The translations under genes and the position numbers were made by a program. The notes under the pieces were generated by a model. The model saw nothing but the letters and a program-made list of their open reading frames with translations. It ran no database searches and was not told the origin of the DNA. 64,000 nucleotides of DNA from Sapria himalayana (lineage: Eukaryota; Streptophyta; Magnoliopsida; Malpighiales; Rafflesiaceae), in contig JAREIK010010445.1 in NCBI GenBank assembly GCA_029783825.1, positions 1 to 64,000 on the forward strand, read 5' to 3'. This document shows positions 41,560 through 54,545 of this stretch, piece after piece. How positions within the stretch are numbered: the first letter of the stretch is position 1; each line of letters starts with the position of its first letter.

Positions 41560-42150
41560 CACTACATGAAAATGTCATTTTACCTAGGAGAATTTTGCTA
41601 GGGATCATTACCTAGCTAAATAGAGAAGGATTAGCTAGGGAATAGCAAGGGAATAACAAAGGATTTTTAATTTTACATTGAAATAAATACTAGCAACATA
41701 TTAGTGATGTATTAGTGATGAAAATGTCTGATTGAAAATTATTTGTTGCTAATATTTTTGTAGATTTCCACAAAATAAACTGGGAAAATTAGTCACGAAT
41801 TTAGCCACGGAATTTCCCTAGCTAATTATATCGAGATAAATTCCATCGCTAATATTTCCATAGATTTCCGTGCAATGAAACACGAAAGAAAATTAGGAAT
41901 TTAGCGATGGATTTTCCCTAGCTAATTATATCGAAATAAATTTTGACACTAATATTTTCATAGATTTCCATGAAAAGAAAACTGAGAATTTAGCGACGGA
42001 TTTTTCCTAGCTAATTATATCGAGACAAAATCCATTGCAAAATATTTATCTAAATTTTTTTTTTCTATTTTATCTTTTATTACAAGCGATTATTTCTTAA
42101 ATTTTATTTTTCACACAATATATCCATTTAGCTAGGGATTTCCCCTAGCT
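41560..42150. repeat. Left subterminal repeats of element D
   Basis: Three imperfect ~90-100-base units carry TTCCCTAGCTAATTATATCGA (near 41815, 41915 and 42004), with TTTAGCGACGGA-like and ATAGATTTCC phrases between them. The motif type is shared with C and E. Confidence 0.82.
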
Positions 42151-42584
42151 ATTTGCACTGTGGATAATTTCCGTCTCTAATCTTTAATGATTTAAATTTT
42201 TGTTAATTTATTATTTGTTTAAATATTTTATTTAATTTGGGTTATTAAATGTATGTCATGGTCTATGGATGATCAATCCTTGAGGGACACAATCTCCTCG
42301 TAAAATTATAAAAATAGGATATTATAAATAAATAATTATAAAAATTATAAAAATACAAAAATATATATTAATAAGAACTAAAATAAATATTTTTATGATT
42401 ATAAAAATATTAAAGTAATATTTTTAAGATATCTTTTAATTAAAAATATAAAAATTTGAATTAAAGTAATATTAAATAATTACTTCTATAATTATATTAA
42501 TTTTTTAAGATGTTTTAAAAAATAAATGAACATATATTAAAATATCTACTAATATAAAGGTAAAATAATTCATTGTATGATTAA
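42151..42584. other. AT-rich spacer in element D
   Basis: About 430 bases of A/T-rich sequence with no recognised gene or repeat family. Confidence 0.5.
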
Positions 42585-43732
42585 ATATACATATACATAT
42601 AAATAATTAGATAGAGCGATAGATCGACTAATAATTAGATAGATAGACAGACATATAAATAGATAGATAAATAAATAGATAAATTTATATAAACATATAC
42701 ATATAGAGAAATAGACATATACACAGATACTTAAATAGACAAATATAAAAATAGATATATAAATAGATATACAAATAAAATGATTATTAGATAGATAGAT
42801 AGGTAGACATATAGATACATAGACACATAAATAGATAGACAAATAGATGAATAGATATATAGATATATAGATAAATATATAGAAAGATAGATAGATATCC
42901 AAATAGATATATAGATAGATAGATAGATAGGTAGATTGGAAGATAGATTGATATACATATTGATAGTTAGTTAGATAGGTAGATATTTAGATAGATAGGT
43001 AGAAAGGTAGAAAGAAAGATAAATAGATAGATAGAGTGATAGAAAATTAAATTCATATACAAAAAGATAGATAAATAGAATGATAGACTATTAGATAGTT
43101 AGAATGAAAGATATATAGATAAATAGAATAATAGATAGTTAGTAACTTAGATAGTTAGATAGATCAACAAATCGATAGCTTGATAGATAGAAAGATTGAT
43201 AGATACATTGATAGATAGATATAGATATAAACATATAGTTAGATAGATAGATTTACTTATAGATAGATAGACAAATAAACAGATAGATAGATAGATAATA
43301 TATAGATATGCATATAGACAGATATATAGATAGATAGAAACATGTATTGATAGATAGATAGACAGACATATATGTATATATATAAGATAGAAAGATATAG
43401 AATTGATTCATATATAGATAAATAGTTAGTTAGTTTGATAGTTAATTTGATAGATAGTTAGAAACATAGAAAGTTAGATTGTTACATAGATAGATAAATA
43501 GACATATTAGCATTTAGAAAAATTGACATATAGATAGATAGAAAAATAACATATAGATAGATAGACTTTTAGATATATAGAAATAAACTAATAGATAGAT
43601 AGAGAAATAGAAAGATAGATATATAGACAAATAGATAGATAGAGAGATAGATAGAGAGAGAGATAGTTATATAGAAAGTTTGGCATATAGATAGATTGAC
43701 AAATAGATTGTTAGATAGATAGATAGATAAAT
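42585..43732 (-). repeat. (TAGA)n array, block 6
   Basis: 1.15 kb of degenerate TAGA units on the top strand, lying inside the proposed element D about 1 kb from its terminus. Confidence 0.93.
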
Positions 43733-45010
43733 AAACTAGTAAATATTAATATTATTATATGTATAAAAAAATTTTATGATTATTGGAAACTTTAAAAAAA
43801 ATAATTACTACATAATTTGAAAATTTTGAATTATAATAAAAATTTAAATATTTTCATTAAATTTTTAAGAAAATAAACTGATATTTAATAATAAATACAT
43901 AGATATTTACCGCTACTAAAATTTATAAAAATTAAATAATTAAGTAATATTTTTACTATTAGCTTTTAATATTCACTCTTTATTAAAATAATAAGTATAC
44001 CTTTTTTTATTTGTCTTCTCACTTTAAGTAATTTTTAGAATTTTAAAAATTATAAATGATATAAAATAATATGAAATTTTATGCCTTTAAAATTATTTCA
44101 TATTATATTCTTAAAAATAAATATGAATTCTTAAAAATTTATAACCATAAAATATATATATTTATATATTTTTTAACATAAAGAGTATTTATAATTCTTA
44201 AGAGAGTGGCTTGAAGACCGACCAATAATCTTTTCATGTGTGCCTTGTAATATGAAGTTTATAAATTTTGTAGCCATGATTTTTTTTCCTAGTTAGAAGG
44301 CTAAACATCTATTTTTTTGAAATTGTTTATATATTTATTGTTTAATTAATTTGATAATTAAAAATTGCAGAGTGTTTATTTTTCATGTGTACCTTGCTAC
44401 ATGCACAATAACTTGTTGAAAATAATTTATTAAGTAAAAAAAGATGAGTATTTATGTTTTATATTTATTTATTGTTTATTAAATATTTTGATATTTAAAA
44501 ATTAAAACATTTACGAAATTATAATACTTCTAAAACTGTTTCTTGTTGTCCAGTAACAACTCTAAGTTTCTAAATAGCACCATTTGTCTCTCTCTCTCGA
44601 CAAGGATAAATCAAAATGAAACCTAACAGTGGAAGTGATTTCTTTAAGCCGTGAGTTTCTTATTGATTTGAGGTACGCTTTCTACCCTAACTCTTCATCG
44701 CTTATCTTAATGCAAGAGTGTTTGTTTTGATTCAGGTGTTTATTTTTTCAAATTCCATCCTTTTCCAAACTTATGTATATTCACCCATAAATCTTGGTTT
44801 ACTAATTCTAGACAAGGATGTGTTCACTAATTTTCCTTTTATTTTGCCACTTAGACCGGCTTGTGGTAGTTTGTATTTTCTAACAGATGTGTTAGTAACA
44901 ATGGGTGTTGGTGTTTATGGTGAGCAGTGTGTATATAACAACATATTTAATATTTACAGAATAAATTATGTAAATATGATAATCCCAAGATTAATAACAC
45001 ATAAATATAT
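43733..45010. other. AT-rich region before minisatellite of D
   Basis: Mostly A/T-rich, non-coding in appearance. A trace of the A-type subterminal motif, GACCGACCAATAATC, sits at 44216-44230. A more balanced stretch at 44580-44900 contains an open frame of 98 codons (44718-45014) with no recognised family. It could be leader or captured sequence, but I have no support for a gene. Confidence 0.4.
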
Positions 45011-47252
45011 TTAAGTTTATTTTACTATATGTATAACTATTAAAACAGTATACATAACTATATATAAATATAACAACATATATTTAATAATCATATACAT
45101 ATATATATATATATATATCACTATATATAAATGTATTATACAATATTTATATTAACATACTATATATTAATGTATTTATCTACATCAAAACCAATAGATA
45201 GCCATATGACTAAATATATATAATTACATGAAAAACTATATATAACTACATCTACAACATGTATAACTACATTTAAAACTATATGGATAAGTATGTGTGT
45301 AATCACACATGTAACTATAATTATAATTAAAACTTATAAAAACATTTATATATAACTATATGTTTAACTATATATGTCTAATTATTTATAAATATTTGTA
45401 TAACTATATAAATCTCTTCATAACTATATTTAATTATATTATACCAATGTAAACTAATTTTATAACTATATATAACTATTTTTTTAACTATATTATAATT
45501 AATAACTATATGTATAATTCTATATAACTATATTTCTAACAAAATATACTATTTGTATAATAATATATAATGATATATAATTGCATTTTCCTATATCTAT
45601 AACTATAAAAATGTTATATATAACTATATCTTAACCACATACATATTTATAACTTTATGTATAATTAAATATGATTATATATAAATCTATTTATAACTGA
45701 ATATATTATAGGTATAAGAACATTTAACTATAAATAATTGAATTTTACTATATGTATAACTATAAAAACATTAACCATAACTATATTTAAATATATAATT
45801 AACAACATATATTTAATATACAATTTTATATAATAGTATATAAAAATGTATTTAACTATATCTATGCCTATACATAACTATATATATAAATATATAAAAT
45901 TATATGAAAAAATATATATACATGCATGTATAAATATAATTATAAATATGTATATGTATAACTACATGTGACTATATTTATAATTACATGTATAACAACA
46001 TACAACATTATGTTTAAGTATATGTGTACAACTATATATAAATATTTGTATAACTATATAAAACTCTATTTAATTAAATATAACTATATTTGTAACTATG
46101 TATACATATATGTAAATCTATATAATTGTTTATAACATTGTATACATTTATGTATAACTACATATAACTACTTGTATGAATATATATATATATATATATA
46201 TTTAATAATATATAACTATTTATAACTACATGTACTATATGTATAATAACATATACCTATAAATTATTGTATATTACTATATGTATAATTATAAAAACTT
46301 TATATGTAATTATATTTAAATATATAATTTACAACATATATTTAATAAACATTTTTATATATTAATATATACAAATGTATTTTACTAAATCTATACTTAT
46401 ACAGAACTATATGTATAAATATAAAAAATTATATGAAAAAATATATATACCTACATGTATAAATATAAGTTTAACTATATGTGTAACTATATGTATAACC
46501 ACATGTAACTATATTTATAATTACACGTATACCAACATATAATATTATGTTTAACTATATGTGTATAACTATATATACATATTTGTATAACTATATAAAG
46601 CTCTATATAATTAAATATAACTATATATGTAACTATGTACATATATGTAAATCTATATATTTGTTTATAACTTTGTATATATTTATGTAAAAATACATAT
46701 ATCTACTTGTATGAATATATATATATATATATTCATATGTTTAACTATATATAACTATTTATAACTATATATACTATATGTATAATAACATATAACTATA
46801 AATAATTATATCTTACTATATCTATAACTATAAAAACATTAAACGTAACTATATTTAAATATATAATTTACAACATATATTTAATATAGATTTTTATATA
46901 TTAATATATAAAAATGTATTTTACTATATCTATACCTATACATAACTATATGTATAAATATATATAATTATATGAAAAATATATATACCTACATGTATAA
47001 ATATAAGTTTAACCATTTGTGTAACTATATGTATAACCACATGTAACTATATTTATAATTACATGTATAACAACATACAACATTATGTTTAACTATATGT
47101 GTATAATTATATATAAATATTTGTATAACTATATAAAGCTCTATATAATTAAATATAACTTTATTTGTAACTATGTATACATATATGTAATCTATATATA
47201 TTTTTATAAATTTGTATAGATTTATGTATAACTACATATAACTACTTGTATG

Positions 47253-47291
<39 letters not shown>

Positions 47292-47808
47292 CTATATGTT
47301 TAAATATGTCTAACTATTTATAACTACATATACTTAATCTATAATAACACATAACTATAAATAATTGTACTTACTATATGTTTAACTATAAAAACTTTAT
47401 ACATAACTTTATTTAAATATATAATTTTCAACATATATTTAATATACATTTTTATATATTATTATATAAACATGCATTTTACTATATCTATACCTATACA
47501 TAACTATATGTATAAATATATAAAAATATATACAAAAATATATATACTTTCATGTATAAATATAAGTTTAAATATATGTGTAACTATATATATAACCACA
47601 TGTAACTATATTTATATTTACATGTATAACAACATACAATATTATGTTTAACTATATGTGTATAACTATATATAAATATTTGTATAACTATATAAAACTT
47701 TATGTAAATAAATATAACTATATTTTTAAATATGTATACATATATGTAAATCTATATATCTGTTTATAACTTTGTATACATTTATGTAACTACATATAAC
47801 TACTTGTA

Positions 47809-47870
<62 letters not shown>

Positions 47871-47940
47871 TATGTTTAACTATATATAACTATTTATAAC
47901 TACATATACTATATGTAAAATAACATATAACTATACCATA
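45011..47940. repeat. Expanded ~540-bp satellite in element D
   Basis: Same AT minisatellite as in A and B, but longer. The anchor GTATAACCACATGTAACTAT or a close variant occurs at 45956, 46493, 47031 and 47590, giving spacings of 537, 538 and 559 bases, with a more diverged copy near 45298. Each unit passes through the same series of sub-phrases and ends in a TA run (for example 47256-47290 and 47812-47867). The block ends just before CACACTATAATGG, as in A. Confidence 0.88.
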
Positions 47941-47949
47941 TATGTCACA

Positions 47950-48345
47950 CTATAATGGGCCATTCCGGCACAACACGACCCTTTTGATGACTCTATGATT
48001 GACATTACTCATCAATAACAGTTTTAGTGGTTAATGGGTCACAAGAGTTGCTTTTATAGATTCTATTGCATGCTTGCTATTTATTTCTGTTTTGAATTTT
48101 TTTATTCCTACTAACGTGTTTGCTAAGTGGTTGGTGGCATGGGGTTTGTTGATTTTGAATTTTCCTCCACTTGTTAATGATACCAACCCATACAATGTGT
48201 TCCATCCTCGAGAGAAAGCCAACCGGCTCCATATAAGACATGTTAGGAGGACTAGAATTCTTTTATGATGCAATTAAAAGTTTTACAAGCAACTTTCATA
48301 GTCTTGTAAGCTTCTTCTCATGATGTGTTCAGATGTAATGGAGGA
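47950..48345 (+). pseudogene. Captured Enhancer-of-polycomb-like (EPL1) fragment in element D
   Basis: The frame starting at 48074 reads PPLVNDTNPYNVF, then PREKANRLHIRH and RR, a close match to the conserved block of plant Enhancer-of-polycomb-like proteins. It is better kept than the copy in A: the Pro-Pro-x-Val-Asn-Asp lead-in is in frame. Beyond the stop at 48268 the sequence is still alignable to A through about 48490, including the degraded NNVQSFEKL-like part. The flanking sequence CACACTATAATGGGCC is shared with A, so both come from one capture. In D the next exon is displaced 3.7 kb downstream (52206) by inserted sequence. It is a fragment without a start or the rest of the gene. Confidence 0.8.
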
Positions 48346-49277
48346 AAAATAATTTGTAGTTATTTGAAAAACTTCCTTTGTTAAGCAAGAAATTTATCTT
48401 ATTGATCAACTCTTTCTATTCAGATTAGGAATGTAGTGTTGAGATTAATAAGTTATCAAAGAAAATTTTTTTCTTTTATAGTTTCCATCTCTTAGAAGAG
48501 ATTAATAAGTTACACATTCATCTTTTCAAACACTTATCTATTACAATCATCCTATTTATATTTTTTCTTATAAAAAGTAAATACTATTAATCATAAATTG
48601 AGTAATTAATTATTTTTTAAATATTATTTATTTTTTTTATCTAACATATATTTTTCTATTATACTTTATTAGGGTCAATTGTTTTTATTTTTTAGTTAAT
48701 ATTTTTTTAAAAAATTGTTTTTCTTTTGAATTATAAATCATAAATTTCAAAAATAATTATATTTTGAAAAATTGATTATTTCAATTTAAAATCAAAGTTA
48801 CAGATTAAATATTGTATTTTTAATCTTTTATTTTTAAATTTTTTACTTTTAAACATTTGTTATCTATCTAATTTTCAATTTAAATTTTTTCTAGTTTCAA
48901 TTATTAAGAAAATATTATTTATATATAGCTTATATCAATGTATCTATTTTCATAGTTTTCTTGTCAGCTCATTTATAACCATGACAAGAAAATATCAACT
49001 TAACATTGAATTTTAATGTAATTTATAGATGTAACAAATTTACTTTACATCCCACATACAAAACATATTTGTTATACTTTAATATATATCTATATCGATA
49101 TCAATATTATGTGGAAATATTTTTTTCTTTTTTGTAAACACCAAACCAACTCTCAAAAAAATTATATCGTGAATATTTTCTAAATTGATAAATACTCTAT
49201 AAAAATAATTTTATTTTTATAATTTTTCATGACTTATTTAATCAAGTGTAAATAAGTATTATTTTGGTTTTGCATAG

Positions 49278-49280
<3 letters not shown>

Positions 49281-49312
<32 letters not shown>
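49281..49312. repeat. (AG)n microsatellite
   Basis: Sixteen uninterrupted AG dinucleotides. Confidence 0.95.
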
Positions 49313-49314
<2 letters not shown>

Positions 49315-49539
49315 GAGAATCTTTAAAAAAACGAAAAATAATTTTAATAAAAATGAAATATTGTATTTTGGATATATATAATCTCATGTATATGGTTTGG
49401 AGAAGCTAACAAGTCGTGTATTCCCAAGTAATAAAAATCAAATAAAAAAATATTAAACTAAAAATTGAACACCTTTCTAAAGTTAATGCATGCATATCAC
49501 ATATTCATAACTTGGAAGAGTGGACAAAAAATTATGGTC

Positions 49540-50730
49540 CTCTAATATCCTACATGAAGATGTTCTTACTCAGCTCACTGATACGTATGTAGGTTGTAGT
49601 GATCAAAATATCCTGAATTTTATTTTGAATGAAAAGATTATTAATCTTAATATGCTTTGTCCGCTCATAGAACATTGAGTTGGCTACAATGTGTTTGGCT
49701 ATCTGGCTATCATAGTGAAATATCATCAATCTCTAAACTAGAAGATAAAGCTCATTCAAAAAGTAGTTGATCCATTGAAATTTATAAGTTACTGATGTCA
49801 TATCTTTGTATTTTTTTTATATACTGCATCTCGAAATAATTTATTTATCTTTTATTTTTACATAAGATAAAGTTATTTAAAAAAAATAAAAAAAAACATA
49901 TGTCAATTTTTTGCTTTGTGATTGTAGAGGTCCAACTAGAATCTGAATGTGTATCTATCCAATAATGTTCATAATCTTTAATTATAATCACATTTCTTGA
50001 ATTTTTTTTTTCATATACCTCAGATTTTTAAGTATTGTAATCATATGAATATATTTATGTAAATTTTAAAAATAACTAAATATACTTACATCATAGGTAA
50101 TATCAGACATAATTATTATTAGAAAATTTAGTTTTTATGATTATTCTATATGTAGTTGAGTCAATTGAGAGACCAACTTATCTAGATAAGTCTATATTTA
50201 TACCAAGTAGTATGCCAGTGATGTACATCATGATATATCTTATCATATAAAATATATAAAATTTATTTTTTTTGTGAAAGAGTTGTCATACTTCTCAACA
50301 CTAAAAAAATCTCAAATATTTTAAATAATATCTGAAACTTGGTTTGTAGAGTTTAGTTTAGATATATAAAACTAATTATCTCATGTAGTTAGATCATTAT
50401 CATCGAATAGAATTAGTTTCACATGCTAACATCTTGATCAACTTAAAAAAATAGATAAATTTGACATATTTTTATGACAAAATATAGTAAATATTAAGTA
50501 AAATTATTAAATCATGTCTTGGGAAACAGCTTGAGGTTATAAATTTACTTTCATATTCTGTATATCATATATGTTCTCTCTGCTTCTAGGAACAATGAAT
50601 TCTAATGACTACTATATAAGTATTCTTTATAAAAATTTTTATAAAGGAATGTATTCTTTATATCGAACTAATATATATTTTATATATGTAATGATAAATA
50701 AAAAGTAATAACCAATTAGTAGTCATGTTA
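49540..50730 (-). pseudogene. Degenerate Ty1/copia pol (reverse transcriptase and RNase H)
   Basis: Read on the minus strand, the frames give, in copia order, FDIKNTFLYKNFYKE near 50665-50615 (family FDVKNAFLHG) and a Leu-Lys-Leu-Phe-Pro-Lys-Thr segment near 50540 (family YGLKQSPRAW). Next come FDDND near 50410 (the eroded YVDD catalytic box) and a KFQILFKIFEIFLVL stretch near 50320 (family FEIKDLG-LKYFLG). The RNase H end reads AKHIVANSMFYERTKHIKIN near 49710-49650. The family is the pol polyprotein of Ty1/copia LTR retrotransposons. Stops occur every few codons and the catalytic Tyr-Val-Asp-Asp is not intact, so it is long dead. It lies opposite to the captured gene in D. Confidence 0.78.
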
Positions 50731-52110
50731 ATCATATGAAATAATGTGTTTAAAAAATCAATATCATAAGGCTATGTAAAATCATTCATTAGCAATCTAG
50801 TCTTGTCGATCGATCTTTTTCTTGGGTTGCTCTTTATTATATATATTTGTCTATAATGTAATTGGAATGTCCAACTCATTATTCTAAACTGGATCAACTG
50901 ATATGATAGAAAACTCATTTAAAATAGGTTGTGAATGTATCCATTTAGTATTTACATCTTCGGATTTGGATCATCAAGTCATGTAATGCTTATTTCTATC
51001 TCTCTTTCTTGGTGAGATTTAAATGTCATGTACAGTGGATCATGATTACTTTAGAAGTTCTTATTTTGTATGTAAATATTAGAGATCATTGTCTTGATGT
51101 GATGACATGTATTTTTGTCAAAGAATAATAAGTATTGGTTTTGAGATTTATTAGACAGAGATTTTATTGATTTTTGAAGGATAAATATTGAGATATCAAT
51201 ATCTCATATATATTTCACTAAGTGATAGCATTGTATACTAGGTACAACCTCAAATGAAATTAAAATTTTAAAAACTAAGAGATAATTTATTGACTATCTG
51301 ATGTTCATACTACATGATAATATAATGTAGTTAAGTGAAAAAAAACATTTGGTTGGGTTATATATTTAGGAGAGAGACAAACATTTTAAAATTAATGATT
51401 AATTGGATTCTTTAATTTTTTTAAAAATGTATTTTAATTTTTTATGCCATCATGTTTTTAAGACAAATGATTGATGGAATATTAAACACACACACATCAA
51501 ATTTCAATAAAATATTTTGTTCGAAAATAATAAATCAAAATGATATAACCATGTTTTCCAAAAAATTGTTGGAAAATTATAGCATGTTATTTTTATATCA
51601 TATTTTTATTAAATTTTTCTTATTATATTAAATTTTTTTTGGAGGGATAATGATTTTGGGTATTCCTCTCAAGATGTTAATTATTGAATACTGCTTTTTT
51701 TGTAATTCATAATATTATGAGTGAAATGATATTAAGTATTTTTCATTTAAGCCTTTTTTTTAATTTTGAGAATTATAAAATAATTTATAAAACATCTAGT
51801 ATTAATATTCTTTTAGAATTTAAAATTGGTCAGAGAATAAACAAATATCTAATTGTAATATTTTAATAATTTAGTACTTATAGATATTTTAAAAGTATGA
51901 TAATGATGTGCTTTCATTAATATTCTCTCTCTAGGTAAGTTCGGGTAGGTCCATTTTCTCTTGATTTAAAGTGATATTCAAACTCAAGACCTCACTAATT
52001 AATTTTTTAGGCTGTGTCTTCCATCTGGTTTTGAGTATGTTTTTTTTAATGACGATGCAATTTCAAACATTCATATGTTAAAATTTAATCATTTATTTTA
52101 GCTTGTTCTT

Positions 52111-52134
52111 TTGTGTGTGTGTGTGTGTGTGTGT
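52111..52134. repeat. (TG)n microsatellite
   Basis: Twelve TG dinucleotides at the upstream edge of the triplicated exon block. Confidence 0.9.
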
Positions 52135-52930
52135 CCATGAATGTATGTATTGAACTTTGATCCTGTAAAATATAATTGCAAATTTTTTGTGCCTTGTGTT
52201 TCTAGTTTCAACGCAATTGCGAACAAACAAAGATGATTTTTGTAGCCCTGGTTAAGGTGTTTGTTATTTTTTTTATGCATATGACAGAATAATTACATGT
52301 TTGATGTTCATGCAACATAATGGATGCTTACACTCTACTTTATGTAAATACTTGTAGAGTGAAGAAAAAAAGAATGAGGTCATATATGTGTATGTATGTA
52401 TGTATCCATGTATGTATGTATGTATGTATTGGACTTTCATCCTGTAAAATTTAATTGCAAATTTTTTGTGCCTTGTGTTTGCAGGTTCGACGCAATCTTG
52501 AACAAACAAAGATGATTTTTGCAGCCCTAGTTAAGGTATTTGTTCCTTTTTTTTATGCTTATCACATAATATCTAGCTGTTTGATGTTCATGCTTCATAA
52601 TGGGTGTTTACACTCTACTTTATATAAATACTTGTAGAGGGAAGAGAAAAAGAATGAGGGCATATATGTATGTATGTATCCATGTATATATGTATCCATG
52701 TATGTATGTATGTTTTGAACATTCATCCGGTAAAATCTAGTTGCAAATTTCTTGTTCCTTGAGTTTGTAAGTTCAACGCAATTTTGAACAAACATAGATG
52801 ATGATTGCATCCCTAGTTAAGGTGTTTCTTCCTTTTTTGTAATACTTATGATAGACTATCTAGCTGTTTGATGTTCATGCTCCATAAAGGATGTTTACTC
52901 TCTACTTTATGTAAATACTTGTACATATAT
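52135..52930 (+). repeat. Tandem triplication of a captured Enhancer-of-polycomb exon
   Basis: Three copies of a ~280-base unit, each holding the same 51-nucleotide exon: 52206-52256, 52485-52535 and 52771-52821. The middle copy reads VRRNLEQTKMIFAALVK with a good AG acceptor and GT donor, and matches family VRRNLEQ-K. The first reads FQRNCEQTKMIF. The third has lost the acceptor (AA) and carries a TAG. Intron flanks (GTATGTATGTATCC phrases, TTGTGCCTTGTGTTT before the acceptor, TTCATGCTCCATAA after the donor) are repeated with each exon. Element A holds only one copy (16844-16894). The copies are pieces of pseudogene, not a reading frame as a whole. Confidence 0.85.
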
Positions 52931-53345
52931 ACTAGTATATATGTATATGTACATATATATTGTAGTATATATGTACATATACTGAGTATATATGTACATA
53001 TACTGAGTATATATGTACATATACATACTTGTACATATTTACTGGTATATATGTACATATACATATATAATGGTATATATGTACAAGTATTTATTTGTAC
53101 ATATATACAAGTATATATGTACATATATACTGGTATAAATGTACATATACATATATACTAGTATATATGTACAAGTATTTATATGTATATATATACTCAA
53201 TATATGTGCATATACACTACAGTGTATATGCACATATATATCATTATACATGTATAGATATACTAGTATATATGTACATATATATTCCAGTATTATATGT
53301 AACTAGTGAAATGCTAGTATATATGTATATATATACTGAAGCATA
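52920..53345. repeat. TATATGTACATATA microsatellite-like block
   Basis: Dense alternation of TATATGTACATATATACT phrases, close to palindromic, which creates overlapping open frames on both strands that are not genes. A second such block lies at 54060-54545. Confidence 0.9.
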
Positions 53346-53615
53346 ATATATTTATCGAAATAGAACTTTTTTTATTTATTTATTTTGATTTGATTGACTA
53401 GTTTAATTTTCATACAAATTAAACTAGACATCATGTGATTCGACTAGGATAGCATTTTCGCAGTAGAAAGATGGTGACCAGAGGAGCTGGGGGAGAGAAA
53501 GTAACATTAATTTTACGGATAAATTATACTTTATGCAATGTCTTTAGATATATTGAAGAAGAAGATCTAGTAAAATTTTGTTATGTTTTTATTTTAAATA
53601 TGTAAAACAAGGGTT
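53346..53615. repeat. Duplicated segment, first copy
   Basis: TTATTTTGATTTGATTGAC, then GCAGTAGAAAGATGGTGACC, GGAGAGAAA and finally AAAATTTTGTTATGTTTTT follow in the same order and similar spacing as at 54560-54845. The part around the GATGGTGACC phrase is GC-richer than its surroundings and may derive from a gene, but no family was recognised. Confidence 0.75.
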
Positions 53616-53743
53616 GCGTAGATTACAGTTATTCAATATTATTATGCAAAAAATATTTTCATAATCCTATGTTGCACATGAGCATGGTGGAGTGCTCCAT
53701 TTTTCTATGTTCAAGTTTTTTATTGATTTGTTGATGGTTATTT

Positions 53744-54043
53744 TTGCTGACGATTTCATTTCATCTGCTAGTTTTTTTGTTAGCTTGTCAGCTCAGTCAT
53801 GGTAGGGCAGAGAAACACCCATATAGGCCTTGGGACAAGAAGAGAGTTCTGGTTGTAGGGAGGCAAGATGCGAACTTTGATGTGCCAAGCATGACTCGTG
53901 GCTTGTCTTCCATGTTTTTATCTAACAGTTTTCAGAGATATTTTCCTAAATTTAAATACTTTTCGCATTTCTTATTTACGTTGATAGTGAAATATTGTGA
54001 CATCTTTGTGAAGTATAATTGGGATAATACCAATTTGTTGTAG
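53744..54043 (+). CDS. Unrecognised 99-codon open frame
   Basis: The frame starts with a hydrophobic stretch (HLLVFLLACQL), then a basic part with PYRPWDKKRVLVVG and DANFDVPSM. Codon use and base content differ from the AT-rich surroundings, which suggests derivation from a real exon, possibly another captured gene piece. An AG acceptor-like site lies at 53769-53770 (TCTGCTAG), so the hydrophobic start may be intron. It sits between the two copies of the duplicated segment. I do not recognise the family, and the C-terminal third looks random. Confidence 0.3.
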   Translation: MLTISFHLLVFLLACQLSHGRAEKHPYRPWDKKRVLVVGRQDANFDVPSMTRGLSSMFLSNSFQRYFPKFKYFSHFLFTLIVKYCDIFVKYNWDNTNLL

Positions 54044-54059
54044 TTTTGTGTCATCTAAG

Positions 54060-54545
54060 ATTATGTGATTATATATATGTACATATAATACAATAGTATA
54101 TACGTACATATATACTATAGTGCATATGTACGTATATACTTAGTAGATGTGTGTGTGTAGATACTGAGTATATACATACATATATACTAAGTATATATGT
54201 AGGTATATAAAAAGTATATATGTACATATATACAGAGTATAAATGTACGTATATACCAAGTATATATGTATGTATATACTAAGTATTTATGTACATATAA
54301 TACTGGAGTATATATGTACATATATACTAAGTATATCTACATATATACTACAGTATATGTGCATATATACTACGTATATATGCTCATATAATATTGTAGT
54401 ATATATGTATATATATACTTAGTTTAAATGTACATATAATACTGCAGTATATATGTACATATACTATAGTAATATATGTAGCTAGTGAAATATTAATATA
54501 TATGTATATATACATTATAGTATATATGTACATATTTACTAAAGT
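54060..54545. repeat. TATATGTACATATACT block, second
   Basis: Same kind of TATATGTACATATATACTAAG repeat as 52920-53345. No coding content. Confidence 0.9.

Larger units (their letters stand above)
48497..52080. mobile_element. Inserted block in D, including a copia-type retrotransposon remnant
   Basis: Element A has about 340 bases between the two captured exons, whereas here ~3.6 kb lie between them. The similarity with A stops near 48490 and resumes near 52110, so this block is an insertion. Its middle holds copia pol sequence on the minus strand. LTRs were not identified; the flanks at 48500-49500 and 51100-52080 are AT-rich without recognised genes. Confidence 0.6.

Noticed and set aside
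44718..45014. 98-codon plus-strand open frame as a gene
   Set aside because: No motif, no splice context and no recognised family; the frame runs into the minisatellite.
53039..53346. Overlapping open frames on both strands in the TATATGTACATA block
   Set aside because: The block is nearly palindromic and low in complexity, so both strands stay open by composition only.
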